From Chamaea fasciata (lineage: Eukaryota; Chordata; Aves; Passeriformes; Sylviidae): 64,000 nt of DNA. Where the stretch lies: NCBI GenBank assembly GCA_029207755.1, contig JARCOQ010000016.1, forward strand, positions 6,186,501 through 6,250,500. Direction: 5' to 3'. Shown piece after piece: positions 9,457-21,178 of this stretch. Each line of letters begins with the position of its first letter. Positions within the stretch are counted from its first letter, which is position 1. The position numbers and the translations under genes were made by a program. The notes beneath the pieces were generated by a model. The model was not told the DNA's origin. It saw only the letters and a program-made list of their open reading frames with translations, and ran no database searches.

Positions 9457-11893
9457 CCATACCAACCCTATGGAAAGCCTCGACACACTGAAAGACTTGC
9501 CAAGGCTTCCATTTTAAATCACACAAAATCCAAAGTGTTCCACCCAATCTGAAAGGAAATCCTGACGTCCCAATCGATCTCTGCAACTCTTCTTCCAACA
9601 ATACTTAAAGGAGAAAGAGAGAGAAGAAAAGGAATACTGGACCACTGCATAATTCAGCGTGTTTTGACAGTCACCTTCGGGGCATGTCACACTCGACTGC
9701 TCATCATTCTCAAAGATGGATATGAAAGAGGTTGGAGAAAGGGACGCTGGATGATATAATGAAGAGGCAATTAAAGAGCACAGAAAACGAAAAGACAAAC
9801 CAGCTGCATCTTTCTCTAATTTACAGCACACGGAGCAGGCAGTATGACTGATTCATACATTCCTCATCCTGCGGGAGGAGAGTATGTATGGGGAAGAAAT
9901 GATGTGCAGTGTGAGGAGCACAAACTACATGGCCTCTGTTGACATGTCACTTTGTGACACCTTTCCTTCTTCCCAGGCAGATGCTTGTGGAAAAATCCAT
10001 TAGGGTTTAGCACTTCCTCCAAGCACTGATGGTTTAATGAGACACCACGACACTCGCTGTAAATGCAGACTCAATTTTTGCACAGAGCTCGCAGTAGCAG
10101 GGGAATGCCTGCACTAAAAGGTGGAGGGACTTTAGCACAATGACCTCCACATGCAGGTTCAAACTTAAACAAAAGTAATTTATAGCTCAGAACTGGTAAA
10201 ATACTGCCTGCTGGTAATTTGCAGTAGATCCTCCTCAGGTGATGCCTTGGAAGAACAGAGCTTTCTCTCATTTTCTCTTTTCTAAATGTTTTTCAGGCAA
10301 CTGCTCCTTATCTTATCCACTATCACCCCCTAGATGCTGACAGTTCACAGTCAAGTATGTCAAATACATCTGTCTTTCCAGGGTATTGTAGCTGTATCCT
10401 GACTGGCTTGATCTTCTGTGAAAATGTTAAAAATATCATAAACACACTGTTTTACTTAACAAGGAAACAGAAAACATGGGGAAAGCCAAGGATCGGTGTG
10501 AAATAACTTGTACTCGAATATCTTTAGAGTGTTGTCTGCAGAAATATAGATGATGGAGAAAAGAAACCATGCTGGAGAGATCTGGGTGGCTGCCCATAAA
10601 TCCAGAAGAAAATTAAGTCCCCAAAGCTCTGAAAGTTGCCATTGCTCTCCCTGAAATGAGCAATTGGGTAATCAGTGTTAATATTAAACAGCTTGTTATG
10701 GGAAAAAAAAAATAGACAGTTTGAGAGATGCTGCCTTTCAGCACCAAGAGACAGTCAGAAAACCTTGGACTAAGAAATGGGACATTTTGCTTGTTCCTGA
10801 GCTCACATATGTAACTACGTTAACCGTGATAATGAAATACCAGAAAAAGGGGGTCATGCCAGCACTGCCTGCCCCCTTGCCTGGAAATGCCTTAGCTCTG
10901 TATTGTGAGCATTTACTGCCTGGGGAAGCAAAGGACTGGGTGACCCGTGGCAGCAGTTCCTCCTGCCTGATGCCATCTGCTTGCACAGCAAGTCCACCTT
11001 GAGCCAGGTTCCCTCCTTTTCTGAGTGTGAAACATCAATTAGAGACTGGATATGCCAAAACCTGAGCTTACAAATGCTATTAACATTGGACAATTTTTGT
11101 TCCACAGCCATATATACATAGAAATAATAAAATACATATATATGCATGCTTGCCACGTCAAGTTTCCCTTGCTAATTTAAGTCCAGAGCCCTTTAGAGAC
11201 CACCAGCAAGTAGAGTTTGTTCAGATAAACATGTCACTAAACTGCAGTGCATTAAGTTGAGGACTTTCTGGGCTAGATGCAAGTTCGGTGGCCTCTGGAA
11301 AGCAATGCATCTTTTCCCAGCAGGATGAATATTTGTTTCCCAACCACTTGACACTAAAGGCAAGATTTAAAATCAGTCTGAAACAGTAAGATTGTCTATT
11401 CTGAGACTTACACAGTCAAAATTATTTTGGGAGGGCAAAGCTGGAGGCATAGATGAAGCAGAATACGTTAAGAAGTGCAATTTTTCTTTCTAAAGTGGCA
11501 TCTGCATGCCATGGCTGGAGCAGTCAGGGTATTAGCATGAGGCCTTGGGGAAAATCATCAGGTATAGCCACTGTATCTCCCAACAGACACAACAACACTC
11601 ATTCCTACACCCCCATGGATGCTCAGGCATGTTCCAGCTATCTCTGGCAAAACCAAGTGTTTCAATGTATTTACCCTCAGATGGGTGTGACTCTGACATG
11701 TGGGTAAGCACCATCACACACACAGTTCCCACTGCACTGTGTGGAGTTCACACAACTGGCAAACACGGAGATGGATTCATTCCCTGCCTTTCCAATGGTT
11801 TCCTGCTGGAGCCAGTTAAGGGCAGAGACATGGCTCCTGGTGAAACAGCATTTTGTGCCATCAGTATTTATAAGAAACCTGGAACTAAACTAG
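9457..11893. other. Unique non-coding DNA, no gene seen
   Basis: About 2.4 kb of mixed composition. Frames up to 105 codons on either strand have no family features. No recognisable repeat, RNA gene or promoter. 11101-11160 is an ATAYATA-rich patch. Confidence 0.6.
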
Positions 11894-11933
11894 GCCTTTA
11901 TCAGCAGATTACAGCCTTTATCAGCAGATTATG
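11894..11933. repeat. Tandem duplication, 20 bp x 2
   Basis: Unit GCCTTTATCAGCAGATTACA is followed directly by a copy differing only in the last two bases. It is a local slippage-type duplication in unique DNA and lies inside a 170-codon plus-strand frame (11545-12057) that has no other sign of coding. Confidence 0.95.
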
Positions 11934-12790
11934 GCTTCAGGGGCTGGGCACTCCTGAACGTGAAATAAAAAATTTACTGACTTCTCTGTCCCTTCCTTGC
12001 TCCAGTGGCCTTACAGTAGGTGCACTTATCCCACTCAGCTTTCTTGGAGGCTATTAATTTTTGGCTGCATGCACGGGTCTATCACAGGCCCATTCATAAC
12101 CAGCCTGCAGAGCACTTGGGACACCACCAGCCACGTCCTTGAAAACGAAGGTCAGCCACATCAGGACCTCTGAGCTCCCTGTGCATCACCACAATACGGC
12201 ATAACACCGTGCCAGGGGCAACAGCACTGCTCCATGGGCCCCTGGTCCATCTGCCTGATAGAACCAAAGGAGAAAATGCTCTATCCCCTCTCTCCCTCTA
12301 GCTCAGGGCCCTGCTCCCTCCCTGCAGCTCTGGAACAAGCGCATGTGCAGGCCGGTTCCCAGCTCCCAGTTTCACATCCACAGGCGCACGTCTGCCGCTC
12401 CTGAGGAGCCACAGCTCCTGCAAACGCAGCACTACCTGCCTGGAATTGAAAAGCTGGACATTACCACCCCGTCCAGCTCTGCTGACTTATCGTTTTGCTA
12501 TCACCTGTGCCTCATTATCATGCAGTTTCTCGCCGGGTCTTGGCTTTCCTAATACATTCCCCTGCTTCCTGGCTCTGCACCTCTCTCTCCCCTTCTTATT
12601 AAACATGGGTTAGATGCTATCTCCCAGCTCTGCTTGCTCATCCCCCACCTTCCCTCTATTGATTATTTCCTGGGAGCTCCTGCCGGCTGCTCCCCCAGCA
12701 CCACGTTTGACCTTCCCCGGGAGGAAACAAAGCCCCAATGTCAGGCGACTCGCAGAGACGCAGCAATATGAAACAGCCACTTCAGCTCAC
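11934..12790. other. Unique non-coding DNA, no gene seen
   Basis: GC-richer than average, with no repeat family or gene recognised. Confidence 0.55.
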
Positions 12791-12895
12791 TCCCATTTCA
12801 CAGACAGACAGAAAAAGATGGAAAACTTGGTCAGAAAAGCTGCAGAGGGAAGAGATCAAGATACAGAATTCGAACTTAACAGCTCCTCCCTTGCT
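12791..12895 (-). mobile_element. MIR-like SINE fragment, antisense
   Basis: The plus strand reads 'TCCCATTTCACAGACAGACAG', then, about 70 bp later, 'ACAGAATTCGAACTTAACAG'. This is the spacing and order expected for the reverse complement of MIR ('cccattttacagatgaggaaac' then 'ggattcgaaccc'). The middle part is poorly matched. Confidence 0.4.
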
Positions 12896-14014
12896 CTGAG
12901 CTGTTGGTGCATCACTGAAGCACAGCTCACTCCAAGTGTTTGCCACGCCCCAACCCGCCTCCTTCCCTATTTTATGGAAATGGTGGAACTCTTTAACTTG
13001 CACAGTGACTGGCAGAGAGAAATCCTGGCAGCTTAATGGCATCCTGCAAATTCATCATCACTTGAGCTGCCAAGGGCCTTGTAATGACCATCCCACATAC
13101 TCCGGCAAGGATGAGCTTGGAACTACACACTAATGGTCTCAGGAATCTTTGACTTACATTAATGTAGCCTCCCCATTTTTAATGCATTCAGAGCAGAGCA
13201 CAGGAAGAAAAAGGAAAAAAAGAAAAAAACCAAACCACCAAAAGCAAAAAAAAAAAAAGCTTCAGAATCACTTGGGTTTCTGCAAATCAGATGAGCTGGA
13301 GGGAAATATCCGGGACGTACCATCAAAGGAGGGGCAGGAGCACAGCGGGAAGGTACAGAACTGACGGCAGCCCAGCTCACTTACACTGCTGAGCTTGTGC
13401 AGAGAGCTCACACACAAAAGGAGGAACTTTAAATAAAGATGAAGCGGATGCAGTGACATTGTTGCATGGCCAATCAATTCCACCTCCACCTCAGGGTTCA
13501 CCTGAGAGAGAGAGACCTTTCTAGTGGCCTTTTCCAACCCTTCCGTTTCTCGCCAGCAGGTCTTTTCATACTCTTATCTGCTCTATTAACCCTTAAAGCT
13601 TCCCATTGCTCTCCTCCCATTTGTTATGTCCATGCATTCCCTTAACTCAATGTTGACCTCTCTGTTTCTTGCTCCACAAACCCTCTTGGTCACATCTGTG
13701 CTGAGGGCACTCCTTGGTCTTCTCTCCTTTCAGTGATTTCCCCCTTTCTCACACTCAGTCATCATAATTTCTATGTCATTAACTGCCAGGTTTACTTCTC
13801 ACCTTATCTGTTTTATCTCTTGGCTCTCTTGCTTAGACACCTCAAAGGCATCTCTCAACTATTTCCTTAAATGTGGACTCTACTTTGTGCTTTTGGGGTG
13901 GTTTGAACTTGGAAATGCTCAGAAAATCCCAGCACTCACATCTTTTTGCTTCCTAATCATTCTATGTTCCTCTTCCCCATCAGTACTAAAAACTTCATTA
14001 TTTGGTTGTTGGTT
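12896..14014. other. Unique DNA with A-rich and pyrimidine-rich tracts
   Basis: An A-rich low-complexity stretch (13201-13259) is followed by unique DNA and a C/T-rich stretch (13560-13990). The frames here, including a Lys-rich one of 71 codons, follow from base composition. No gene seen. Confidence 0.55.
13201..13259. repeat. A-rich low-complexity tract
   Basis: Runs of A broken by G and C and ending in A13 just before GCTTC. No SINE or processed transcript is recognisable upstream, so it is called low complexity and not a poly-A tail. Confidence 0.85.
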
Positions 14015-14024
14015 CCCCCCCCCC
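14015..14024. repeat. C10 homopolymer
   Basis: Ten consecutive C after GGTT on the plus strand. Confidence 0.95.
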
Positions 14025-14246
14025 TTGGAATAATGAATATCCTAAAGGATTAGCCTTAACAGTTAATGTACAAGTCCTCTGAGATTCAGCTTCCTGTGCA
14101 CAGGTTTGTCTAAGCTCAGTGCAAACAGCCTGGCTGTGAGACACAGACCCCATGGATTGCTCCCTCCTTTGGGCTGAGGAAGGGACCAGACAATCCTATG
14201 TTTTAGCTCTTTCCCCTGTCATTCTGCTCTAAATGCCTACAAAATG

Positions 14247-14306
14247 ATGGATAGATGGATGGATGGATGGATGGATGGATGGATGGATGGATGGATGGAT
14301 GGATGG
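14247..14306. repeat. (ATGG)15 tetranucleotide microsatellite
   Basis: Fifteen 4-bp units, all ATGG except the second, which is ATAG. The 60-bp near-pure tract is long enough to be polymorphic. It produces Met-Asp-Gly-Trp repeats in plus-strand frames and Ile-His-Pro-Ser on minus, which are not real proteins. Confidence 0.97.
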
Positions 14307-14307
14307 A

Positions 14308-14850
14308 ACTACAAGCATTTACTGGGTCTGACACTGGAAAAATGCACAGCTGGCACTTTCTTAGGGTACGAGAATCACCAGTACACAAAGGCAACTTGTA
14401 TCAGAAAAGAGCAAAAATTATTAATAAAGACTTCCCTGCCAAGCAGCTTTAAGCACCATGGGACACATTTTGTCTCTTCCTAATGCATTCCTCTGTCTTT
14501 CACTTGCTGGGTAAGACCATTTCATGACCAAGAGCATGAACTGCTGTGTGGATACAGAGCCTGTGAAACCATCTGTGTAAAGTTATTCCGGACACCAGAG
14601 ACCTGCTTCACTGACCCAAACTCACAAAGATATCACCCAACAGCACATATTTTCAAGCCCTTAAGCTACAAGTCACTTGGCTCCAGCCTATGCTCTTTGA
14701 AGGAGAGAACATCTGTAAGGGAGGAAAGGGCAGAGGGGAACCCTGCAGCCTCAAGAAGGTGATTTTATCAAAGGTGGGAATGGATTAGAACTGCAGCTAG
14801 TGCTGTCTCATGGGCTTGTAGAATTTAGAAAGATATCCAGGTGACATCAT
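14308..14850. other. Unique non-coding DNA, no gene seen
   Basis: No repeat, RNA or coding evidence. Confidence 0.55.
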
Positions 14851-14854
14851 ATGA

Positions 14855-15060
14855 TTTAAAAGTTAATTAAACTGAGTGATATAGTATAACAGCCCCAGGT
14901 GTTTATTTCAAAAGCTGCCTGTTTCCGCAGCACTTAGAAGGAATAAATGGGGCAGGGGGAAATCTAATAAAAAAACCTTCTGTGTGTTGCATTAAGAAGT
15001 AATCACACCGTTAAATCATTCTGGTTCTGGAGCATTTCTAATACCTTAAAATCCTGGCAA
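14855..15060. promoter_or_regulatory. AT-rich enhancer-like block
   Basis: Contains AAGTTAATTAAACTG, TCTAATAAAAAAACC, a TGCATTAAG motif and CCGTTAAATCATTC in about 200 bp of repeat-free AT-rich DNA. Candidate conserved element by texture. Confidence 0.25.
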
Positions 15061-17819
15061 TTCTCTCCAGCTCAGGCCTGTTTCCATCATTGTGCTGTCC
15101 CCCTTCCCAGAGCTGGCACGTTTTTCCTTTTAAGAACCCCAGGAGAGAGCTGCAGAACCCAGCAGCCAGGGCCTCGTGCACAGGCTGTGCCGGCGGCTAC
15201 ACCTTGGCTGGAAGGCACATCAGATCCCTTCTGAGCACTAATGGACTGCCTGGGCTGGCACCATCCCTCTCACACAGCTGCTGGGATGGAAGGGAAACAG
15301 CCTGGAAACAGCACTGGGCACGTGGCAAATGCTGACAAACCTTAGGGAAAACAGGAGAGTGGCTGGAATGTGAGGTGTGAGTAGGGAGGAGCAGAAGGAT
15401 CCACAGGAAAAGTCCTACATAAACTGAACATTGGGAGAGACTGCTTTTCTCCCTCAAAGACATTTTATATGGAAAATTTAACTGTAAGAAATTTCCCAGG
15501 GAAGACTGAGGTACAACAGCTTCTGTTGCTTCTTGGGAAGTCTCGAGCGTGGGCATTTCTCCTTCACAGGCACAGATCTTTCCCCAAGACCATGCTGATG
15601 GAGAATCCTGTTTTACATGACATTTGTCCCACATGCCTCATTAATCATCTGACATCAACAGCTGACTCTCTTCCGAGTTCATCACCTTTTATTCTGTGGG
15701 GTCAAAAATCCTCTAAAACTTTTGAACTTCAGACCTCAAGATCTGTGAAGTCCTGGCCAAGCAGCATCTCTGTGCAGTGTAAATCCGAGTGACACAGTAT
15801 TTGAGCAAGAGCAGGGACATGGAAGTCTCAGCAGTCTGAGGTGAAGTAAAAAGAAAGAAAAGAGGTTTCAGTATCATCAGTGTCACCAAAGGCCCTGAGT
15901 TATCTGAAAGGCATCGTGTCTAGGAAAGTTCCTCTGCATTCTGAGGGAAAGTCCACTTTTCCGTAATTCCTCAGGTTAATAAATGGCTCCCTCTTCTCCC
16001 TACAGCCTCTCTTGTTACCAGTTCTCATGCAGCATTGCCAGAGCCTCCTTTCACTATTAATACCACTCACTGTGAAATGTAATTACCAGCTCTATCACAA
16101 AGCGTCAGGCACATTTATCCACTGTACACCCTCGCTGACTCCAGATCACATCAGTCACTGGTTGGCTTGTTCTGACAATGCTGTCCAAAGGAAAAAGTGT
16201 CTGCACAGGCTCCCAGCTAACTTAGGCCGCCTAAGTGGAGCATGAAGTTTGTTCTGGGGGCCCAAAGTGGGTTCAATAGGCAAACACAAAAACAAGATGC
16301 AAAAAGAGATACTTAAATTAATACAGACTGATGATTTAAATCCAAAAGAATGAACGATGATAGGCAGAGAGATGTGTTTGGCTGGAGAAGATGGATTAGT
16401 AGGCGCTCTAGAAAGCAATTCAAAATGATAGGGTGAAATTAACGGCTCCCTCCTCTAGGCTGACACAAGCAAAATCCCTCCTTTGCTTTATGCTTCAGCT
16501 CTCCTCATTATGTTTTGATTAAAACAGATACAGAAGAGCTCACTTACTGTCCCTTGCTCATGGCTTTCTTCTCCTGCCTCCCTCTTTACACCTCCTTGCA
16601 GTTTCCACCAAGCACACAGGATACCCAGAATTCACATTGCTCAGCCCTTTGTCATTTGGTGAAGCTGCAGCTCTCACAAAGGGCAGAGACTCAGCCAGAC
16701 GTATCAGCTTTAGCTTCGCTTAAAAATCCTATTAGTTAGAAGAGAAAATAACATAAATTCTTACTGATATCCAACTGACTCTTCTAGTAAGTGCTTCTAA
16801 TTCCGTGGGGCTAGAGGCAGCTTTTCCTGTCCTGTCTGAATATCAAGTATGTGCTTTGAAGGTGGTACCTTCACTGCACTCAGAATTCCTGGAACTGTTT
16901 AAAAGCACACGGCCTATGCCTATAATGGGGAACTGATAAAAGGTGAATTTTATTTACTGGTCGAGTGTTACCATGGGGCAATGAATACTGAAAGAGAGCC
17001 CGAGAAATGCAACTCAAAATACTGCCGACAAAATAAAATAAGAATTATCAGCATAGTCGAAGAGGAAAGAAGTGGAACTGAGAGGATTAGTTATGTTAAC
17101 TGCTTATCTGTCCCTGAGTCTCCAGTGTTTAGACGGCGTTGTCCAAAGCCAGCTAATGATCTGCACACCTAGGCACAGACAGGGAAGAGTTGTCTGTGAG
17201 AAACCAAAGTATTTTAGAGTTTTCTTTGTGAGAAAAAAAAAAAAAGAAAACAGGAAAGGAGAGCTTGCAAAAACTTTCTGGTTCTAAAAAACCTGAGGAT
17301 TAAAGCGCTGCAGATGAGGAAGGAAATGAGGTAGGCGTCTTTCAATTAAAATAAAGCACAACAGTGTGACCTGCTACGGTGTGTTTGTGCTAGGTACACA
17401 TCCCAGCAACACCCCCAGCAAATCTCCGTGCTCCCAGGACCATCACTGAGCTTCCTGGAGCCTGGCTGAATCTAAGGTGCCTCTTTCCACCTGAATGGGC
17501 TCCTCAATTTCAACCAAATGCAACTGGTGGGGGAGAGGAGAAGGAAACAGCTGAACTTCGAATCTTTCCCACGCTCGCACCATTCCGGTGTTGCTTTCAA
17601 TAATGATGAATTTGTGGATCATCTTCTTCTAATCTCTCACAATAACGATGCTTCCTGCTTTGATTCAAGCCCTTTTAAGTGTGATGGTGGCAGATGGCAG
17701 GCTATTACACAGCATGGTCACACAGCAATAGGAGCAGGAAGGATTATCCACAGAAATAGTGACTCTTCAAAATCAAAAAGGTGAGGGCCCATGGAAGAGC
17801 TGTGGTTTTACTTTTACAC
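15061..17819. other. Unique non-coding DNA, no gene seen
   Basis: About 2.8 kb. The 145-codon minus frame (15197-15634) and 107-codon plus frame (15469-15792) overlap and have no domain. An A13 run lies at 17233-17245. No interspersed repeat recognised. Confidence 0.6.
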
Positions 17820-18070
17820 CTCAAATCAGTTATTTGAATGCATTATGAATGCTGTAAATACACCCAATGGATATAATGAAAATACATTATTAATTGACAC
17901 TCATTATTAATGAAGTTATAAATTCACAAGTGATGGAGCCATGACGGTGTGAGGGAAAGGTCATGAATAATAACTGGAGATGAATAATATATGCACAGTT
18001 AGCTCACAGGATACTATGTTCATATGACTGTAGTGCCTCATGTTTATTTAACTCAGCAGTGCATTGACTT
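17820..18070. promoter_or_regulatory. AT-rich enhancer-like block with repeated CATTATTAAT
   Basis: A very AT-rich, repeat-free island. CATTATTAAT occurs twice, 18 bases apart, and other cores follow (CATGAATAATAAC, GAATAATATATGC, TGCATTATGAATGC). Dense TAAT/ATTA cores fit homeodomain-bound enhancers. The stretch has no open frame of note and no transposon signature. Confidence 0.33.
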
Positions 18071-18449
18071 TTTATTCTCTGCCAGATAATAAGAGAAAGA
18101 ATTACAGGGACTATAATCTCTATTAATTCAACATAACGGATCACAATGGACAGCTGATACTTCTGCAGGGATGCTCCTGCATCTTAACTAATACTAAAAT
18201 CCTGGAATCCTCCTCTTCTCCATTGTGCTCTTCCTCTCTGACATCATGCTTTGCCTCATTCATCCACTGCTGGCACATGGAGAATGTCACATCTGCAAAG
18301 TCACAGCAGACCCAGAGATAAACTCCTGACCAGCCCAAGTGGCACATGAGGGTGACTATCAGTGGAGAAATACCAAAATCTCTGGGTCACGTCCCAGTGT
18401 GACAAACAGCGGAAGGCAAGCCATGTGCTGTGTGCACATACAGACAAAT

Positions 18450-18605
18450 TTGTTTTGGTTCCATCTGCTAGGACTAATTTGTTAATTATTAAATAGATAA
18501 TTTATCATCTCTGCTTGCTTGATCCGTGTTTATTACCCACGGTCTGAGGCAGAGAGTGCTGTGTGAATAAAGATGGGATTAATTAATTACGAAAAGTTCA
18601 GGCAA
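18450..18605. promoter_or_regulatory. AT-rich enhancer-like block
   Basis: Includes GACTAATTTGTTAATTATTA and GGGATTAATTAATTACG with a less AT-rich centre. Same texture as the 17.8 kb block, and perhaps part of one larger regulatory stretch. Confidence 0.3.
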
Positions 18606-19461
18606 CTGCAAACTTGCAGTGACTGCTTCCAGTCCCTGTCTACTCCTGAACAGAAAGGAGGCTGGGGAATGGAAAAAGCATCAGGAATTCAAGCCTTTGA
18701 ATGTCAGATTTCCTCCTTTGCTCACAAATTAACCACTTCTGGATGATGGAAAGCAAACTCCATCTCTTAAGACTTCACCTCAGCACTTTCTAACCAATTC
18801 TCTTGAAAATCTCTGGATCCAGCTACCCTGTGAATGAACAAGTGGTTCTCCAGGTCAGCATCACTGGGTCATCCCTGTCCCTACAGAGAATGGTGTCACT
18901 GTCCCCTGGCCACTGCCATCCAGGAGGTCTATAAACCACAGCCAAAGCAAAGGAGGTCACCCACCTGGGGCTTGGGGACCCTGGCTCTGCCTCTCCTCTC
19001 TCAGCTGTTTGATCCACTGGTGCCCATCCTCCTCTCCAGGTCCTCCCATACTGTAAAATTCATGGTTTTGAGAGGTTCCTTCAGCAGTCACTCCCTCCTC
19101 ACTGCTTTAGCACTAGAAATCTGCACTTGTCCCTTGAAGGGAGTCTCAAGACTGGCAGAAGAACCAAAGCCATACTAAGAGGTCGAGACAAGTAGGAAGC
19201 AAGAAGCTTTCAGGAACATCCTGGAACACTGAACCTTGCAACCCTCAGCTCTTATGGTAGAATGTAAAAGGAAAGACACACCTGAAATCCACCTCCTCTC
19301 ACTACTGAAAGGTGTTCACCAAGGTTCAAACAACAACATTTCATGAGGAATATCAAGACAGAAAAAAACTTTCTTCCGAAATATGCCAGCCTATGCAACA
19401 GGCTACAGATGAAATAAACAGCAACCTTATATCTTGCCTAAAGATACAGGAAAGATCCTGA
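18606..19461. other. Unique non-coding DNA, no gene seen
   Basis: A 114-codon plus-strand frame (18834-19178) has no domain. No repeat recognised. Confidence 0.55.
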
Positions 19462-19866
19462 AATTCAGGGACGCTGAGCTGCAAGAAACAAGAGAACATA
19501 ATTCACATGCTATCAACTGATGCTACAAACACACAGGTAAGGGATAACTTCCAAGGCGCCCAGCACTCAACTCGCCAGCTATTCAGTCTTCTGAAGGGAG
19601 ACATCAAGGGAAATCAAAGGCAAGAGATGGTAAGTTATTTGATCAAAGACACTTTTAAGGTTAATGGACAGGCCAGAAACAGCAATCATGCCTCCAGTCA
19701 TGCAGTGAGAAAAATAGATACATCATGTTTGGTTCGTGGTAGGAAAAGATCTTCCCCATGGAACTCACTTAGCCAGTTCTTCAGGGATTTTCAGGTGAGT
19801 TTTTGGGTAACTGTTGCCCTGCTATGCCTCTTTGTTGCTGCATATTTGTTCCCTCAGTGCTCATGA
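19462..19866 (+). other. Open frame with C-terminal hydrophobic segment; not supported as a gene
   Basis: Open from the codon after a stop at 19459-19461 to the stop ending at 19866; the first ATG is at 19507 (119 codons). The last 23 residues include a strongly hydrophobic stretch (around residues 97-116) after a basic patch (RGRKRSS), as in tail-anchored membrane proteins. Three good splice-donor matches lie inside: CAG|GTAAGG at 19536/19537, ATG|GTAAGT at 19629/19630 and CAG|GTGAGT at 19794/19795. The last would remove the hydrophobic segment from a spliced product. I recognise no protein family, and a frame of this length is expected by chance in 64 kb. It could be exons of an unannotated transcript; more likely it is chance. 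Confidence 0.12.
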
Positions 19867-20237
19867 CCAATTTAACAAGTATTTTGTACCAACCAAAGTT
19901 TTCTTGCTAAATAAATTAATTATGACAGAGTAAACAAAAACTTTTTTAAAATGCATGTTTTGACGTGATTACATCTTTAATTGGCTGGTTTAACATTTGA
20001 AATTTGATTTAATTTTAAACTTGATTATCTTCACGGCAGGGTCAGGCTGCCAGAGACACAAACGAGCACTGAAGCCTTTGGCAGTCCCAATGCAGCTCCC
20101 AATGGAGCCCACTCTGTACTGCAGCACTCTTCCAGCCCCTTCCCTCTTTTATTATTCTTATTTAAGAAAGGAAGATCAAATCCAGGCCAACAGCATACAT
20201 ACGTTTCCTAGCACTCCATTAGTAATTTTAAAAGGAG
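19867..20237. other. AT-rich unique DNA
   Basis: AT-rich around 19900-20030 (TAAATTAATTATGAC, TTTAATTTTAAAC). No gene or repeat seen. Confidence 0.5.
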
Positions 20238-20358
20238 ATGGTGGCTCTGGAGTCCCGAATATTAATCCCAGCTCTGACAGCTTCTTCCCCTAATTGTCTG
20301 AATTAAATCTCCACCCCACCTCAACTGTCCTTACCCATAAAACGAGCAAGGATAACGA
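20238..20358 (+). mobile_element. MIR-like SINE fragment
   Basis: Motif order matches MIR: 'GTGGCTCTGGAGTC', then 'TAATCCCAGCTCTGACAG', then a degraded middle, then 'TGTCCTTACCCATAAAACGAG' followed by 'GGATAAC'. These correspond to 'actctggagtcagac', 'aatcccagctctgccac' and 'cctcatctgtaaaatggggataat'. Highly diverged. Confidence 0.55.
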
Positions 20359-20723
20359 GAAGCCAGAAAAGTATGCCAAGGAGTGGATAAATTATGTTTG
20401 GGAATTGCTTGAAAGATGGATGCTGTGAGCTGGGACAAAGAAAGCCACTGCACTGTCATCTCTGCGACAGAACCCACATGGCATGATGAGTCTGACGAGG
20501 TGACAACATCTCCAGCCTCTGGAAAAACCAGCCTGAGGTGGGTTTGCATTCTGATCCCTACTGAGACATAGGAAAGCCATTTTCTTTCCAGTAGAATTAC
20601 TGAGTTGTTAGTTGCCACAGATTTCTCTTTCCTCTTCAAAAGAGCCTTTTGCACTACTCTGCTGCTTCCCAGTACTAGTATTTGTACTCTCAGGTGCTCT
20701 GCTCATCAGCACTATCCCTGATT

Positions 20724-21178
20724 TCTCATAGGTTCCCAAATTGTGGAGCTCAAAAGAACCGTAAGAATCAGCCAATCTAAAAACTGATGAAAGGCACAAG
20801 CTGGTGAATTAAGCAAAGCAGTTCCTGCATCAGGCTCATAATTACCAGCTGACTTAGAACATTTCTTGTACGAGAATATCCCATCTTCATTTAGACACTT
20901 CAAAGTGATGGCAAATCCCCTACGTACTGAGATAAATAGTTCCAATGGCTAATTACCCCTGTTGTAACAAAAGCATTTCCTTATTTCTAATCTTTTCTGG
21001 TTTCTACTTCCAGCATTGATCTTGTTATGTTTTTGTCTGATAGATTTAAGAGCTCTTCGCTGGCCACAATCTCCTTCCCATATAGGAACTCAGACTATGA
21101 TCAAGCTGCTTATTAACCTAGCCTTTGTTAAGTTAATTAGAAGGAAATTCTCCAGCCTCTCACTGGTTTTAGATCTTG
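20724..21178 (-). mobile_element. Ancient CR1/L3-type LINE 3' fragment, antisense
   Basis: This is about 450 bp of the reverse complement of an old amniote CR1 3' end. The plus strand begins with TTCTCATAGGTTCC, like the terminal 'tcatagattc' block. It then has 'GTGATGGCAAATCCCC' (the 'tgatggagattccac' block), 'CCAATGGCTAATTACCCCTG', 'CATTTCCTTATTTCTAATC' (compare 'gtttttcctaatatctaatc'), a 'GACTATGATCAAGC' block (compare 'actgtgatcaagtca'), 'TTATTAACCTAGCCTTTGTTAAG' and 'CCTCTCACTGG' (compare 'gtctctcactgtaagg'). Correct order along the whole length makes chance unlikely. It is much more diverged than the young CR1 copies elsewhere in the window. Confidence 0.72.

Noticed and set aside
10321..10345. 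Possible CTCF site around CACCCCCTAG
   Set aside because: Only the core resembles the motif; the flanking positions do not fit.
14203..14483. Met-Asp-Gly-Trp or Ile-His-Pro-Ser repeat peptides
   Set aside because: Translations of the (ATGG)n microsatellite.
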